Positions 1-9,592 of a DNA stretch of 64,000 bases are shown here, piece by piece (positions within the stretch are counted from its first letter, which is position 1; every line of letters starts with the position of its first letter). This DNA is from Symsagittifera roscoffensis (lineage: Eukaryota > Xenacoelomorpha > Acoela > Convolutidae), in the NCBI RefSeq assembly GCF_963678635.1, contig NC_087070.1:54414617-54478616 (forward strand), given 5' to 3'. The position numbers and the translations under genes were made by a program. Under the pieces are notes generated by a model, which was given only the letters and a program-made list of their open reading frames with translations, had not been told where the DNA came from and did no database searches.

Positions 1-1126
1 GAGGCAGTACTGACTTAGAAATCGCCACAAACGGAACACCAGTTGATGAGCTTCTTGGGTTTTACTACAGGGAGTTCATCAAGGGCTAAGGTTTCATGAG
101 GCACAAGCGCAAGCAATTCACGTAGAATAACGCGGCAGAAGAGTCATTTCAAAGAAATAAGAAAGAACAGTGTGAAGCAACTGTGCTAGGCATGCCGACA
201 GAAAAAGGAAAGTACGTGCTGGATACCGATGCATCGGTAGTAGCGATATCTGGCATACACCATCAAGAAAAAGATTGGAACGTAAAGACAGTGTTGAAAC
301 CGTTCGCCTACAGGAAAAAATCTTGAGTTATACGGAAATGAAGTACACGGCACCCAAATGTTTGCGGTCGTCACTTTTGTGGAGAAAAACAGGACATACC
401 TGGGTAGCGAACCATTAAAGCTACGGGTCGACATTAGAGCACTCAGTTGGTTGAAAACGTACTCAATGGACCAGAGTTACATCGGGAGATGGATAGTGCG
501 GCTGGATGGTTACAACATGATCTTTGAACACACAACGAGGGACAAGCATCAAAATGCTGACAGCTTGAGCAGGAAGACGGGATTCTACGAGAGATAGGAG
601 CAAAGGGAGGCTGATAGACCGGAGATCAAAGATGGGTTTTGTCTTATGGATAAGGAAACATATGACAGCCTACCGCTCACGAGATGGCTAGATAAGTCAG
701 GAAAACCGATAGAGGACTATCCCGAATTACCAATTGAACATGAGACGAAAGAAGTTCTCAAAAGAAGTTTGGGGATGCCAATGAAAATAATGCTCAAACC
801 AAGATAGTGAGGGAAATGCTGAAGGCAAAACGCTACGAACTCGACGAATTGGAAACTGGAATGGTTGCGGTAGGAGAGGATCTAAGGATACTACTCGAGA
901 GATTAGCAGACGACAAACTTGTGGCTCGGAAAGTGGTAAAGACAGACCAGACGTCACCATATTGATAGGAGGGGAAGTGAAACATGACGGAGACTCGATG
1001 AAAAGCAGGGAGCCAGAGAATAAGGAGGTTGTGCGGACCCTAGTCGGGAGAATCTCGGAAGAAGTACTCAGGCAGACGACGACACGAAGGAGTGAGTGTC
1101 GTTCAAGGAGGAAGTTGGTATTCACC
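1..1126 (+). pseudogene. RT/RNase H fragment of the scrambled gypsy remnant
   Basis: This piece aligns with the 3' part of the reverse transcriptase and RNase H of the giant element. Recognisable blocks include the counterpart of the region starting LDTDASVVAISG and the stretch around DKHQNADSLS (about 540-570). The frame is broken by a stop at about 596-598 and by several small deletions, for example where the RT-RNase H connection has lost bases near 60-100. It is non-coding debris. Its value is as an independent sibling sequence for judging lesions in the intact copy. Confidence 0.8.
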
Positions 1127-1229
1127 ATTATCCCACACAGTTCTTTCTTTATTCTTTGAAATGGCTCTTCTGCGGCGTTATGCCACGTGAATTTCTTGCC
1201 TTTGCGCCTCCTGAGTTGTTGCATTGGAT
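1127..1229 (-). pseudogene. Inverted gypsy pol segment inside the remnant
   Basis: The reverse complement matches about 10537-10640 of the intact element (peptides such as KGKKFTW and RIKKELC). Sequence on both sides of it is in + orientation and comes from other parts of the element (tail after RNase H on the left, acidic tail after integrase on the right). The same pol segment also occurs in direct orientation near 95-180, so this is an inverted second copy, not a simple flip. Confidence 0.8.
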
Positions 1230-1802
1230 ACAACGAAAAAATAGAGGTAGATTCGGACGAAAAGTCTTTCGGTGAAGAAAACGATCCAGAGCAAAACGAG
1301 GTACTAAAATGGACGGAACCAGATCTACAAATGACGAAAGAAACCAGAAAAGTTGTGCGTAGGATGTGATTCAACACGTATGGTATGATTTCTTGCTGGA
1401 CAAGATACAGCCAGAAGAGATGGGGAGAGAGTTGGTGAACGTGGGTGATCTGGTAGCCAATGAAGAATGGCAGATCATAAACGACAGTGAGCACTCCTTG
1501 CAAGAAGAATACACCATGTCAGAAAGAGAAATGGACCTAGATTGAAAAAGCGAGATTGAAAGAAGGGAAAACACGAAACTGAGGATACAATTGAACCTTG
1601 TAAAGGATTGATGGTGCTAAAACAGAATAAAAATGCATGTTTTCAACGTCTAAAATGCGATTACACGCAAGTGGATGGATGAGAGGCTCGCGGTTATGCT
1701 CAATGCCATCCTGCAACTGGAGGTGCAGGGGAATGCAGGGAGTCAGCGACTGAAGCCGTGTTAATGGTGGGTTACACCTCGGATGGAATCTCGAATCAGG
1801 AG

Positions 1803-2112
1803 CCTCTGCGTCAGTCTGCGTCAGTGTCTTGTTGAATACTCTTGATATACTTATCACAATCCAGAGGGGGAGGAAGCTAGGATACGCACTGCCCATGAAA
1901 ACTAGATATGAAATGACTGAAATTTGAAAGAAAATGAAGTTCTTGATTGACCAAATCATAGGGATAAGCTTTGTATCTTGAGAAAATTGAAGAAATTAAG
2001 ATGTTCATCAGGTCTTGTGAAGTCGCTTAAGTCAGAGACAGACGATGGACTTTCGAGCTGTTTGAATGTTCCAGAAAGACCCACACTAGAGGAATTGGAA
2101 ATGGATATTATG
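1803..2112 (+). pseudogene. Out-of-order piece of the protease-RT junction
   Basis: Matches 9298-9605 of the intact element, including the peptide ending KSLKS just before the stop at 9533-9535 there. At the corresponding codon this copy has GAG (2035-2037) where the intact element has TAA. It abuts a piece from 15.2-15.3 kb of the element on its left, so the order is wrong for a simple deletion product. Homology ends at about 2112. Confidence 0.75.
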
Positions 2113-2353
2113 ACTTCATTGCTGATGTATATGCATTTTTATAACGCTGGTGGAGTTACGTGTTCTTTTTTATTGAAGAAACGTAATATGTATTGAGTTT
2201 ACTTAACAATCAAATCTCTAATCAGCTCTTTTTAATCCTTATCACATCCATGTCTTGGATTTTGACTGGAATATGCTATGAAGGGACTGTTGACTGTAAC
2301 CTCGGTTACTATGATACTTTTGACCTGATTATTTTCTCAGCCTTATTAGCCTA
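2113..2353. other. Unique flank left of the giant element
   Basis: AT-rich sequence without a convincing gene. It ends ...GCCTA directly before the TG of the 5' LTR. The three bases CTA also follow the 3' LTR; no longer target-site duplication is visible. Confidence 0.4.
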
Positions 2354-3257
2354 TGTGCCAGTCGGTCATATTTGGAAGTTTGACCTTGAGAAAAGCAAGA
2401 GCACTTGATTTTGGGGTGAAATTAAGTTTTTCAAAATTTCGAATGGAGCATGTCATGCACGATTTTCTCGCGATAACTGAAAGTCAAAAAAGAGAAGTCA
2501 GAACAATCGAGTGACAATCGCGGGAAAGTTGCTAGGAAAATCAGTGGGAAATTGCTATTCGCAATTTCAGTAGCGATAATAATCTAGAGTAGAGCTGTCC
2601 CATCTAGAAGAGAGACGAGCGCATCCCCACGAACTGGATTGTTGTGATTGGAGTATTATTCTAAACTGGACTAGAGTGAACCTTCGGTGGAAAGGTGGAC
2701 AGCTAGAGTGTCCCAATGGTTCACGAGAACTGACATTCTAGAGTACAAACTTGCTCTTGTTATTAAAACTGACAAACATTAAACTCATTTTAGTTACATT
2801 ATTTAATTCTCGAGTTGATTACCGACTTGATTACTCCCAGTTCTTGAGCGTGCTACAATGTGAGTACTAATTTAAATTTCTAGAGTGTGTTTTATAATTG
2901 TTATGTTGAGGTAAGGCGAGTTTTAGGTTGATCCATCTGAAATGGATCAAAGTTCCACTGTCTAATAAAAAAAAACTTAACGGATTGTTCCGACCCGATT
3001 TTTAACGGCGTTCATGTATTTTGGGTATCTAGAGACCTGAGTATGGGGACGTCATTAATTCTAGAGTGGGGGGGATATTTTAGTAGTAGCCTTTAAGCTG
3101 TAACGGGTCGTGGTCTCGTGTCACAAGCGAACCGAATTGGCTCCGACTGATTTGAGGTGGAAAAACACAAGAGATAGTGTCCCTGACTCTTGAGCCAATA
3201 GTTATAGGGCCTATTTTTCTTAAGCCTCATGTGTGACTGCAGTAGACGAATGTTACA
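2354..3257 (+). repeat. 5' LTR (904 bp)
   Basis: Begins TGTGCCAGTC and ends GAATGTTACA, so it has the usual TG...CA ends. It repeats at 24155-25057 with, by eye, two substitutions after AATAAAAA (near 2970), one A/G near 2998 and one base in the G run at 3068-3074. It carries eleven CTNGAG hexamers: 2385, 2584, 2671, 2703, 2738, 2809, 2843, 2880, 3029, 3061 and 3189. A TTATAA at 2892 and an AATAAA at 2964 could be promoter and poly(A) signal. Confidence 0.95.
2892..2969 (+). promoter_or_regulatory. Candidate TATA-like box and poly(A) signal of the 5' LTR
   Basis: TTATAA at 2892-2897 is followed 72 bp later by AATAAA at 2964-2969. Spacing of a TATA box, start site and poly(A) signal of this order is usual in LTRs and would place the R region between them. 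The same pair is present in the 3' LTR (AATAAA at 24765-24770). Short AT-rich motifs arise by chance, so this is tentative. Confidence 0.35.
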
Positions 3258-3268
3258 TAGTGTTTTTA

Positions 3269-3283
3269 TGGCGCTCCTGGGTG
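3269..3283 (+). promoter_or_regulatory. Candidate tRNA primer-binding site
   Basis: TGGCGCTCCTGGG lies 11 bases after the LTR end. A TGG start complementary to the CCA end of a tRNA, followed by a GC-rich stretch, is the usual primer-binding form. I cannot say which tRNA would match. Confidence 0.45.
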
Positions 3284-3763
3284 TTTACGACATCAAGACT
3301 ACGGAGTCGAACCCACTTGAGACAGCTTCGGGCTGAATGCCCATTCTAGAGTACCGGCGGTGCGGTTCGACAGGAACGTGCAAACCTTCCGGTTGTACCG
3401 TGATAGCTTTTTAAGAAAACTCGAGAAAACTTCCTGGTACGCTCTCCGAACGAGGCTTAGCTAACCGAGTAAAGGGGGGCAACTAGGGGGACAAAAACAC
3501 GAGCAAAAAGACAAAAAGCGAAACAAAAACAAAAAAAAAGAATAGAAAAAGGAACAAAAACCATAAAACGAAAAAAGACAGTGACTTTGACACCAGATTA
3601 GTTGGATCAAACCTTTATATTAATTAAATAGTATACCCATACTGTTTTACAAGGTCGATCGTTTCGATCAACCTAGTAATTTAACCCAGTAACCTTAATA
3701 AAGAGCCCGAGTGTGGGGCGTTGTCAAGGGTTTTCAGATAGCTTGGAACTTAGCTGGACAACA

Positions 3764-3950
3764 AGGAGACTCGACTGGAAGAGGTGACTGGCCGAGTGGG
3801 AAAGTGGTTCAGGAGCACTTGAGCTGAACCAATAGGAGACTCGACTGGAAGAGGTGACCGGCCGAGTGGGAAAGTGGTTCAGGAACACTTGAGCTGAACC
3901 ATTAGGAGACTGGACTGGAACAGGTGACCAGTCGAGTGGGAAAGCAGCCA
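3764..3950 (+). repeat. 70-bp tandem repeat in the leader
   Basis: A unit beginning AGGAGACTCGACTGGAAGAG starts at 3764, 3834 and 3904, giving two full 70-bp copies and a partial third. Copies differ by only a few bases. Confidence 0.85.
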
Positions 3951-4161
3951 AGAAGGATTTGGCAAATCTCGAGTTCGCAAGTTGGGCAGAACGGGTATCG
4001 TTAAAATCCAAATTACATTATAGGAGATAAGTGTAAAATTGGATAAGCGAAATCCCCCGGTTTTGAGGAACGTTTTTACTTGAGCAGGCCTGGAGACAGG
4101 TCTACGGTTTTCTCTTGAGAGGTTTAGCACCCGGCGCTTAAGGTGATTTTAGGCTTAAGAA

Positions 4162-4195
4162 GGGGGGCTAAAAAGGGGGGAGGTTAGAAGGGGGG
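4162..4195 (+). repeat. Cluster of three G6 runs
   Basis: Runs of six G at 4162-4167, 4175-4180 and 4190-4195 lie in purine-rich sequence, and a further G5 run follows near 4236. Similar AAGGGGGG tracts recur at about 3473, 4370, 4415 and 4678. The cluster could fold as a G-quadruplex or act as an extra polypurine tract. Confidence 0.6.
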
Positions 4196-4814
4196 CTGGT
4201 TAAGTTAGAGGTTGGCGGTTGTAAATTGTAAAAAGGGGGAAATTTAGAGTAACTAATTAGTCGACATCGTTGACTTAGTTACATTAGACATTAACACGCG
4301 TTGGTAATAATAAGTGGATATCGAAATTTGAACTTGAGTTAAAGGAAGGTACCCTGGTCGGATCGGTAGGGGGGAACGGACATAGACAGTTTTTGTGATA
4401 CCCCATAAGATCGCTAGCAGGGGGGAAGGAAACGCGTGGCAATTAGGTACCAGACATTTTTTTTTGACGAAAGGTAGACATTAGTCACCTTTGGATTTTA
4501 GGTGGGCTCATTTTTCAGTTTTTATTACTTTTTCTGGCTTGGATTTTTTGTTGCATTTTGGGGAGGATTTGTGTTTAGTTTTTATACGAACAGGTGATCA
4601 CAAGATACCTGCACACAGGTTTTGGTCTCAAGTTGCTTGGAACATTGAAATAGAGGTAACTAAAAAGAAAAAAAAAAGGGGGGTCAGCATTTGGCTTTTA
4701 AGAGAGGGTTTTTGGCGAAATTTTACTAGAGCTTGAGTGGTGGTACAAGGTACAGTGAATCAAGACGTCCCCATAACGAAGAAGAGAGAGGTCCCACCGC
4801 TCAGACACTTGTCA

Positions 4815-5580
4815 ACAGTCTTGGGACAGTGCCAAAGAAGTCCTGGGACAGTGTTGGACCAGAACAGTCTTGATACAGTCTTGGGACAGTGGTCTTGGGA
4901 CAGTGGTCTTGGGACAGGGTCTTGGGACAGTGGTCTTGGGACAGTGGTCTTGGGACAGGGTCTTGGGACAGTGGTCTTGGGACAGTGGTCTTGGGACAGG
5001 GTCTTGGGACAGTGGTCTTGGGGCAAGGGTCTTGGGACAGGGTCTTGGGACAGTGGTCTTGAGACAGTGGTCTTGGGACAAGGGTCTTGGGACAGGGTCT
5101 TGGGACAGTGGTCTTGGGACAGTGGTCTTGGGACAAGGGTCTTGGGACAGTGGTCTTGGGACAAGGGTCTTGGGACAAGGGTCTTGGGACAGGGTCTTGG
5201 GACAAGGGTCTTGGGACAGTGGTCTTGGGACAGTAGTCTTGGGACACTGGCCTTGGGATAGTAGTCTTGGGACAGTAGTCTTGGGACACTAGCCTTGGGA
5301 CAGTGGTCTTGGGACACTAGCCTTGGGACACTAGCCTTGGGACAGTAGTCTTGGGACACTAGCCTTGGGACAGTAGTCTTGGGACACTAGCCTTGGGACA
5401 GTGGTCTTGGGACACTAGCCTTGGGACACTAGCCTTGGGACACTACTCTCAGATCAGGGGTCTTGGGACACTGACGGAGTACTGGGACATTACCGAACAG
5501 TCTTGGGACAGTAAAAGGAAGCCTGGGACGGTACGAAGAAGAGTAGGGACGGTAACTGGAAGTCTTAGGACAGTATAAAA
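4815..5580 (+). repeat. Minisatellite of about forty 13-15 bp units (CTTGGGACAGTGGT type)
   Basis: Core CTTGGGACA is followed by variable AGTGGT, GGGT, AGGGT, CACTAGC or CAGTAGT. Early units are mostly the AGTGGT and GGGT types; late units (from about 5240) are mostly the CACTAGC type, so the array has an internal gradient. Edges from 5480 on are degenerate. Unit length varies from 13 to 15, so it is not under reading-frame constraint, and the ORFs across it on both strands are by-products. Confidence 0.95.
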
Positions 5581-5822
5581 AATGAAGTAAAATTACAACA
5601 AGCTGTTTTAAGACAGGATTAAGACAGAACAAGACTAATTGGAACCCGGTACAGTTGGGACCACGAATAAAGAAAATTACTCGAAGATTTTAGAGAATTG
5701 GAACAAGGTTTTTATCACGTTGTATATTTTCTTTTAAGAATTTGTTTCCACAAAATTTTTCTTCTTGAATAGAATTGTATATAAAATAATATTGTAAATA
5801 AGAGCAATTGTAAATAGAAATA

Positions 5823-7769
5823 ATGAGACGGAGTAGGGTACCGGTGCTTGAAAAAAGGTCAAGTGGATCAAACACGAAGTATAACTCGTCGCTGCGTGGA
5901 ACGACATCAAGGGGCCCAGGCAGAACAAAAAATAACTTTTCAGTTAGCATGGTCAGCACGAGAAGTGGCGCCGAGAGCAAGACGCGAGAAGATGCGAGGG
6001 AAAAACAGGTGGAGCCCACAATCGAAATCGACCTAGAGACACCAGACCAGAGCGTAGATGAAGTGGAAAAAAAGACAACGGAATCCACACCGATGCCCCA
6101 TATGGAAGATCAAAATCCAAAAACCGTGGAGTTTTCGCCGATAGACGCGTTGGAAGACACAACAGGCAATACCCGAGAAACGGTGAAAGATGACTCTCAA
6201 GTAAAGAAGACATCTTTTACAGAAAAGTTGGCGATGATGGTCGGAATGAAATCGAAAGACAACACGGCCGAGGAATCACAGACTGGAAGAGCACGAACAT
6301 TTGGGACAGTGAGCACAAAGGCGACAGAAGCCGACCCAAAGGAAGAACAAGCCAGAAAGGAAGCGACAGCTGGAAACAAGACAACGGCTGATCATGAAAC
6401 AGCTACCCTTGAGCTTGGAGACCTGATGACAAAACTAAATCAGATCGACAAGAGACTGAAGTACAGTGAGGAAGACAGAGACTTAATAAGGAAAGAGTTG
6501 AAATACAACAAACACGAGTATCTGGATAGTTATTTTAACCTGTAGACAGATAAGAGACTCCAGCAGATGTCGGACAAGGTAGATGCCACCAATGAAGAAC
6601 GAGATAAGAACATCAAAAAAGATATACAACAGTTGAAAAACCGAAATGATGATGTCAACAGCCAATTAGGTAGCCTGGAAAAGAGAATGGACATAATGAA
6701 CAGGAATCAGGCCGAAAGTTCGTGTGCAATACAGGCGAAGTTGGATGCAATCTTGAGAAATTCTACCTCACAAGAAAGACCGGCAGCGGATCGCACGCAA
6801 GGCACCAGAGTTGACTTTGTGGAACCACAAAGGGGCAAACGGCAATCGACACCGTTGCCCTTAACCCGGGACACGGTGAGCATAGCACCAACAGCCGCTA
6901 AAACAATCATGAAGAATGGAACGTCATGTACAACGACTGGCTCGGGGGACTCAACAGCTAGCAGCGACGCAGGTCCGGATGCTATGACATGGGCAAGCAC
7001 TTGGGAGATGATGAACAGGACTCTAGAGGCCTTCGCCAAGAGGAACACTGACTCGAGCGATAGGAGGGACGGAAAATCAAGAAAAACTTTCAAGAAGCCA
7101 AAGGAATTCAAAGACGACTCCGATGGATGCATCGACACTTGGGTGGAAGTGATGAGATTACACCTAGAGCAAGATAACTTAAATGATGAAAGACAAGCAT
7201 GCACGGCCATACTCAGCAACTTAGAAGGCACGGCATTAAAATGCGTGGTCGCAAAGAAGGAAGAAGAACGCGACACCGCGGACAAGATCTTCGAGATATT
7301 ACTGAATCGATTCGGGTCAGGCATGAAGGGTCACCAAGCGATGATGCGATTTGAAAAGAGAAGGCAGAGGGACGACGAGTCAATAGATCGGTTCCTAGAT
7401 GATCTCGAGAGCTTGAGAAGAAGGAGTGACCCAGAGGAGTCGACAAACAGAAGAAACTTCAGCATTGCCTCGAAGTTCATTGATGGGGTAAAAAGTGATG
7501 ACTTAAGGACAATGTTAGCTACATACTACACATTGTCGAAAGACAGCGCACCAACCCCAGAAGAAATGAGACAGAAATCAAGGGAATACATGCTGATGAA
7601 GCCCAAGAAATACTCATATTCGGAAAACAGGAGCACACAGGGGGAAGCCAACCCCAGAGGTCATCATGGTACAAACCTAGAGATGATATGGACAAACGCA
7701 GATCATGCGCGAACTGCGGGTCAGCGGACCACCACGTGGCTGACTGCACAACATACAAACAAGGCATGA
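5823..7769 (+). CDS. gag: Gag (coiled coil plus capsid), interrupted by an in-frame TAG
   Basis: Starts at ATG 5823, the first after the leader. Residues 1-240 are charged and low in order, ending in a coiled coil. TAG at 6543-6545 interrupts this, but the same frame continues directly with more coiled coil and reaches a new ATG at 6567. The 400-aa second part holds a Ty3/gypsy capsid-type domain (about 7086-7590), recognised from the KEFKDDSDGCIDTWVEVM block, the ILSNLEGTAL block and the LLNRFG...FEKRRQRDDESIDRF block. The frame ends at 7767-7769. The pol frame (one base back) is open across the end of gag, as in a -1 frameshift arrangement; I see no textbook slippery heptamer. The TAG could be a nonsense mutation or a read-through site. 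Because the coiled coil runs through it, I favour one protein. Confidence 0.85.
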
Positions 7770-9535
7770 AGAGCCTAGGATACGCACCGGATGAGGAGGA
7801 CATGAGCCAGATGGAGGAACACGAGTACTATAATGGCTTAATCATCAAGATAGGCGCTAGATGCTTCTTCTGTAACCAGGAGGGGCACTTCAGAATGGAT
7901 TGTCCCTTGTTCTGGGAAGCGGTCAAGGACCAGAGTCACCCCAAACATAAGTTGGCATTAGCGGCGGTGCAGAATCAGCGGAACAGGCAAAACGAGTTTG
8001 AATCGAGGAACTTAGGAACACCAAGCACGGAATTGCCAACGAAGACAGTGAAAGCTGTAACACATGTTAATGGTGCGATAGAATCCGCGGCAGGGAATTC
8101 TCTAGAGATAAATTATGAGAAAGCGGCGACGGAAGCAATTGCCAAAGTGAAACAGGATCTGGCTGCGAAAGAAATAGAGCAACGACTAAAGCTGGAGATC
8201 GAAAAACAGAATTTTAACGAAGCATTAACCGGATTGAACCCAACACCAGAGGCTGTACCAGAATCAACAAAGACCGGGAATTGTAACACTGTAAAAATGG
8301 TGACAGGTAAGCCTTTTGGCATATCGAAAATCGGGGCAAGAATAATGTCGATAATCACAGTGGGCGGCCATGAGGTAACCAGAAACTTGAGCGAACCGAG
8401 CGACCAGACAATAATGCACATTGACGTGTACGCAGATTACTTGAGTTGAATAAGCCCACAAACGACTTCTAGAGCGCTGAGAGCACTACTCATGAGAGGG
8501 GGCAGCAAGTCGGTACGTGTTGATAACAGATATACTGAAGCTTATGGTCCACACGAGGTGATGCTAAATATAGACGGGATCAACATCTACACCAAGACAA
8601 TGATAACATGTGACGAAGACCTAATTGGGCAAATCTACGTAGGGAAAGAAGAGTTGAAAGTGAGATCGATTGGACACTGCGCCATGCTTGAAGAAGATGC
8701 AATGCACATCGGGACGGAGGCAGATGTGACAGGGCACGTGCTAGATATAAGTGGCAAAAAGACTCAATTGCGTAGGTTACTGGATACGGGAGCAGTCTTG
8801 AGCGTCATACCAATCGAAACTTGGGAGAAGATGGGCTTTGACAAAGGTGACTTGATAGACTCGAGAATACGGTTGTCAGCTGCAAACAAAGGGGCCCTTC
8901 GGATGCTGGGCAGGACGCCGATAATAGCCCTCAACTTGGGGGAACGTAACCTGTGGATGAGCTTTATCGTGGTAGAAAACCTAGATGAATCTGACCAATT
9001 CATTTTGGGCAGAGACTTCATCAGGAATTTCGACGTAACGATTGATCTAAATAGCGCAATGTTCAGGATACGGAACCCGGATAGGAGGTACGCAATAAAA
9101 CCGGTAAATTTAATAATGGCAAATGAAAACAAAGCACCGGTGTTCTTGAGTAGGAGGGTGAGGCTAAAAGCTAGTGAAGCGGCAATCGTAAGTTTGAGGA
9201 TGAAAAATTACAATGAACTAAGTGACAACAAGCAAGTGTGTATAGTTCCGAATCCTAATAGTCAAAGTGCTGCTGTTTTAGGAAGATCATTTTCGATAAC
9301 GAAGAGCGACCTCTGCGTCAGTGTCTTGTTGAATACCCTTGATATACCGATCACGATACAGAGAGGGAGGAAACTGGGATATGCTTTACCGGTTAAAACT
9401 CGATATGAAACAATTGAGAACTCAAAACAAAATGAAGTTGTTGATTGTCCCAATCACAGGGACAAAATTTGTATCTTGAGACGATTGCAGGAAATAAAAG
9501 ATTCTTCAGGTCTTATTAAATCACTTAAGTCATAA
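7688..9535 (+). CDS. Nucleocapsid zinc knuckles and aspartic protease, interrupted by an in-frame TGA
   Basis: ATG 7688 is the first Met of a frame already open upstream, overlapping gag. Two CCHC knuckles: C7-x2-C10-x4-H15-x4-C20 and C59-x2-C62-x4-H67-x4-C72, which bind nucleic acid in Gag proteins. A TGA at 8447-8449 breaks the frame; it resumes at once and has an ATG at 8492. The second part carries the aspartic protease: LLDTGAVLSVIP (catalytic Asp codon at 8783) and FILGRDFI as the second conserved block. The frame stops at 9533-9535 (TAA), where the older relative at 2035-2037 has GAG, so that stop looks like a private lesion of this copy. The same frame then runs on into RT. Confidence 0.85.
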
Positions 9536-9592
9536 ACGGATGATGGGCTGTCGAGCTGTTCGAACTTTCCAGAGCGACCCACACTAGATGAA

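Larger units (their letters stand above)
1..2112 (+). mobile_element. Scrambled remnant of the same Ty3/gypsy-type family as the giant element
   Basis: Stretches of this region match the giant element at 2354-25057 by eye, but out of order and with many stops. Positions 1-1126 match the end of RT, RNase H and the downstream tail (about 10440-11610). 1127-1229 match about 10537-10640 in reverse. 1229-1610 match the acidic tail after integrase (13440-13830). About 1611-1660 resemble the spacer near 14750. About 1660-1800 match the start of the coiled-coil ORF (15215-15345). 1803-2112 match the end of the protease ORF and start of the RT ORF (9298-9605). No LTR is visible here. Divergence is far greater than between the two LTRs of the intact copy, so this is older debris. 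Confidence 0.85.
3284..5822 (+). other. 2.5-kb untranslated leader of the giant element
   Basis: No coding ORF is supported; the long ORFs on both strands at 4737-5360 come from a minisatellite. The leader holds three separate repeat features: 70-bp tandem units (3764-3950), several G5-G7 runs in purine context (3470-4690) and the 14-bp minisatellite (4815-5580). Many CTNGAG hexamers occur, for example at 3316, 3346, 3818, 3888 and 4333. Such a leader may hold packaging or translation signals, which is inference. Confidence 0.7.

Noticed and set aside
727-1503. 258-codon minus-strand ORF
   Set aside because: Mostly antisense of the decayed gypsy fragment; only the inverted 103-bp piece reads as real pol.
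2193-2408. 71-codon ORF with hydrophobic stretches
   Set aside because: It runs from flank into the LTR and has no homology I recognise.
4737-5360. Long ORFs on both strands (174, 199 and 162 codons) with WDSGLGT or VPRPLSQD repeats
   Set aside because: They are translations of the 13-15 bp minisatellite. Unit length is not a multiple of three and both strands are equally open.
7601-7769. A canonical slippery heptamer for a gag-pol -1 frameshift
   Set aside because: I read the overlap codon by codon and found no X XXY YYZ in the gag frame.
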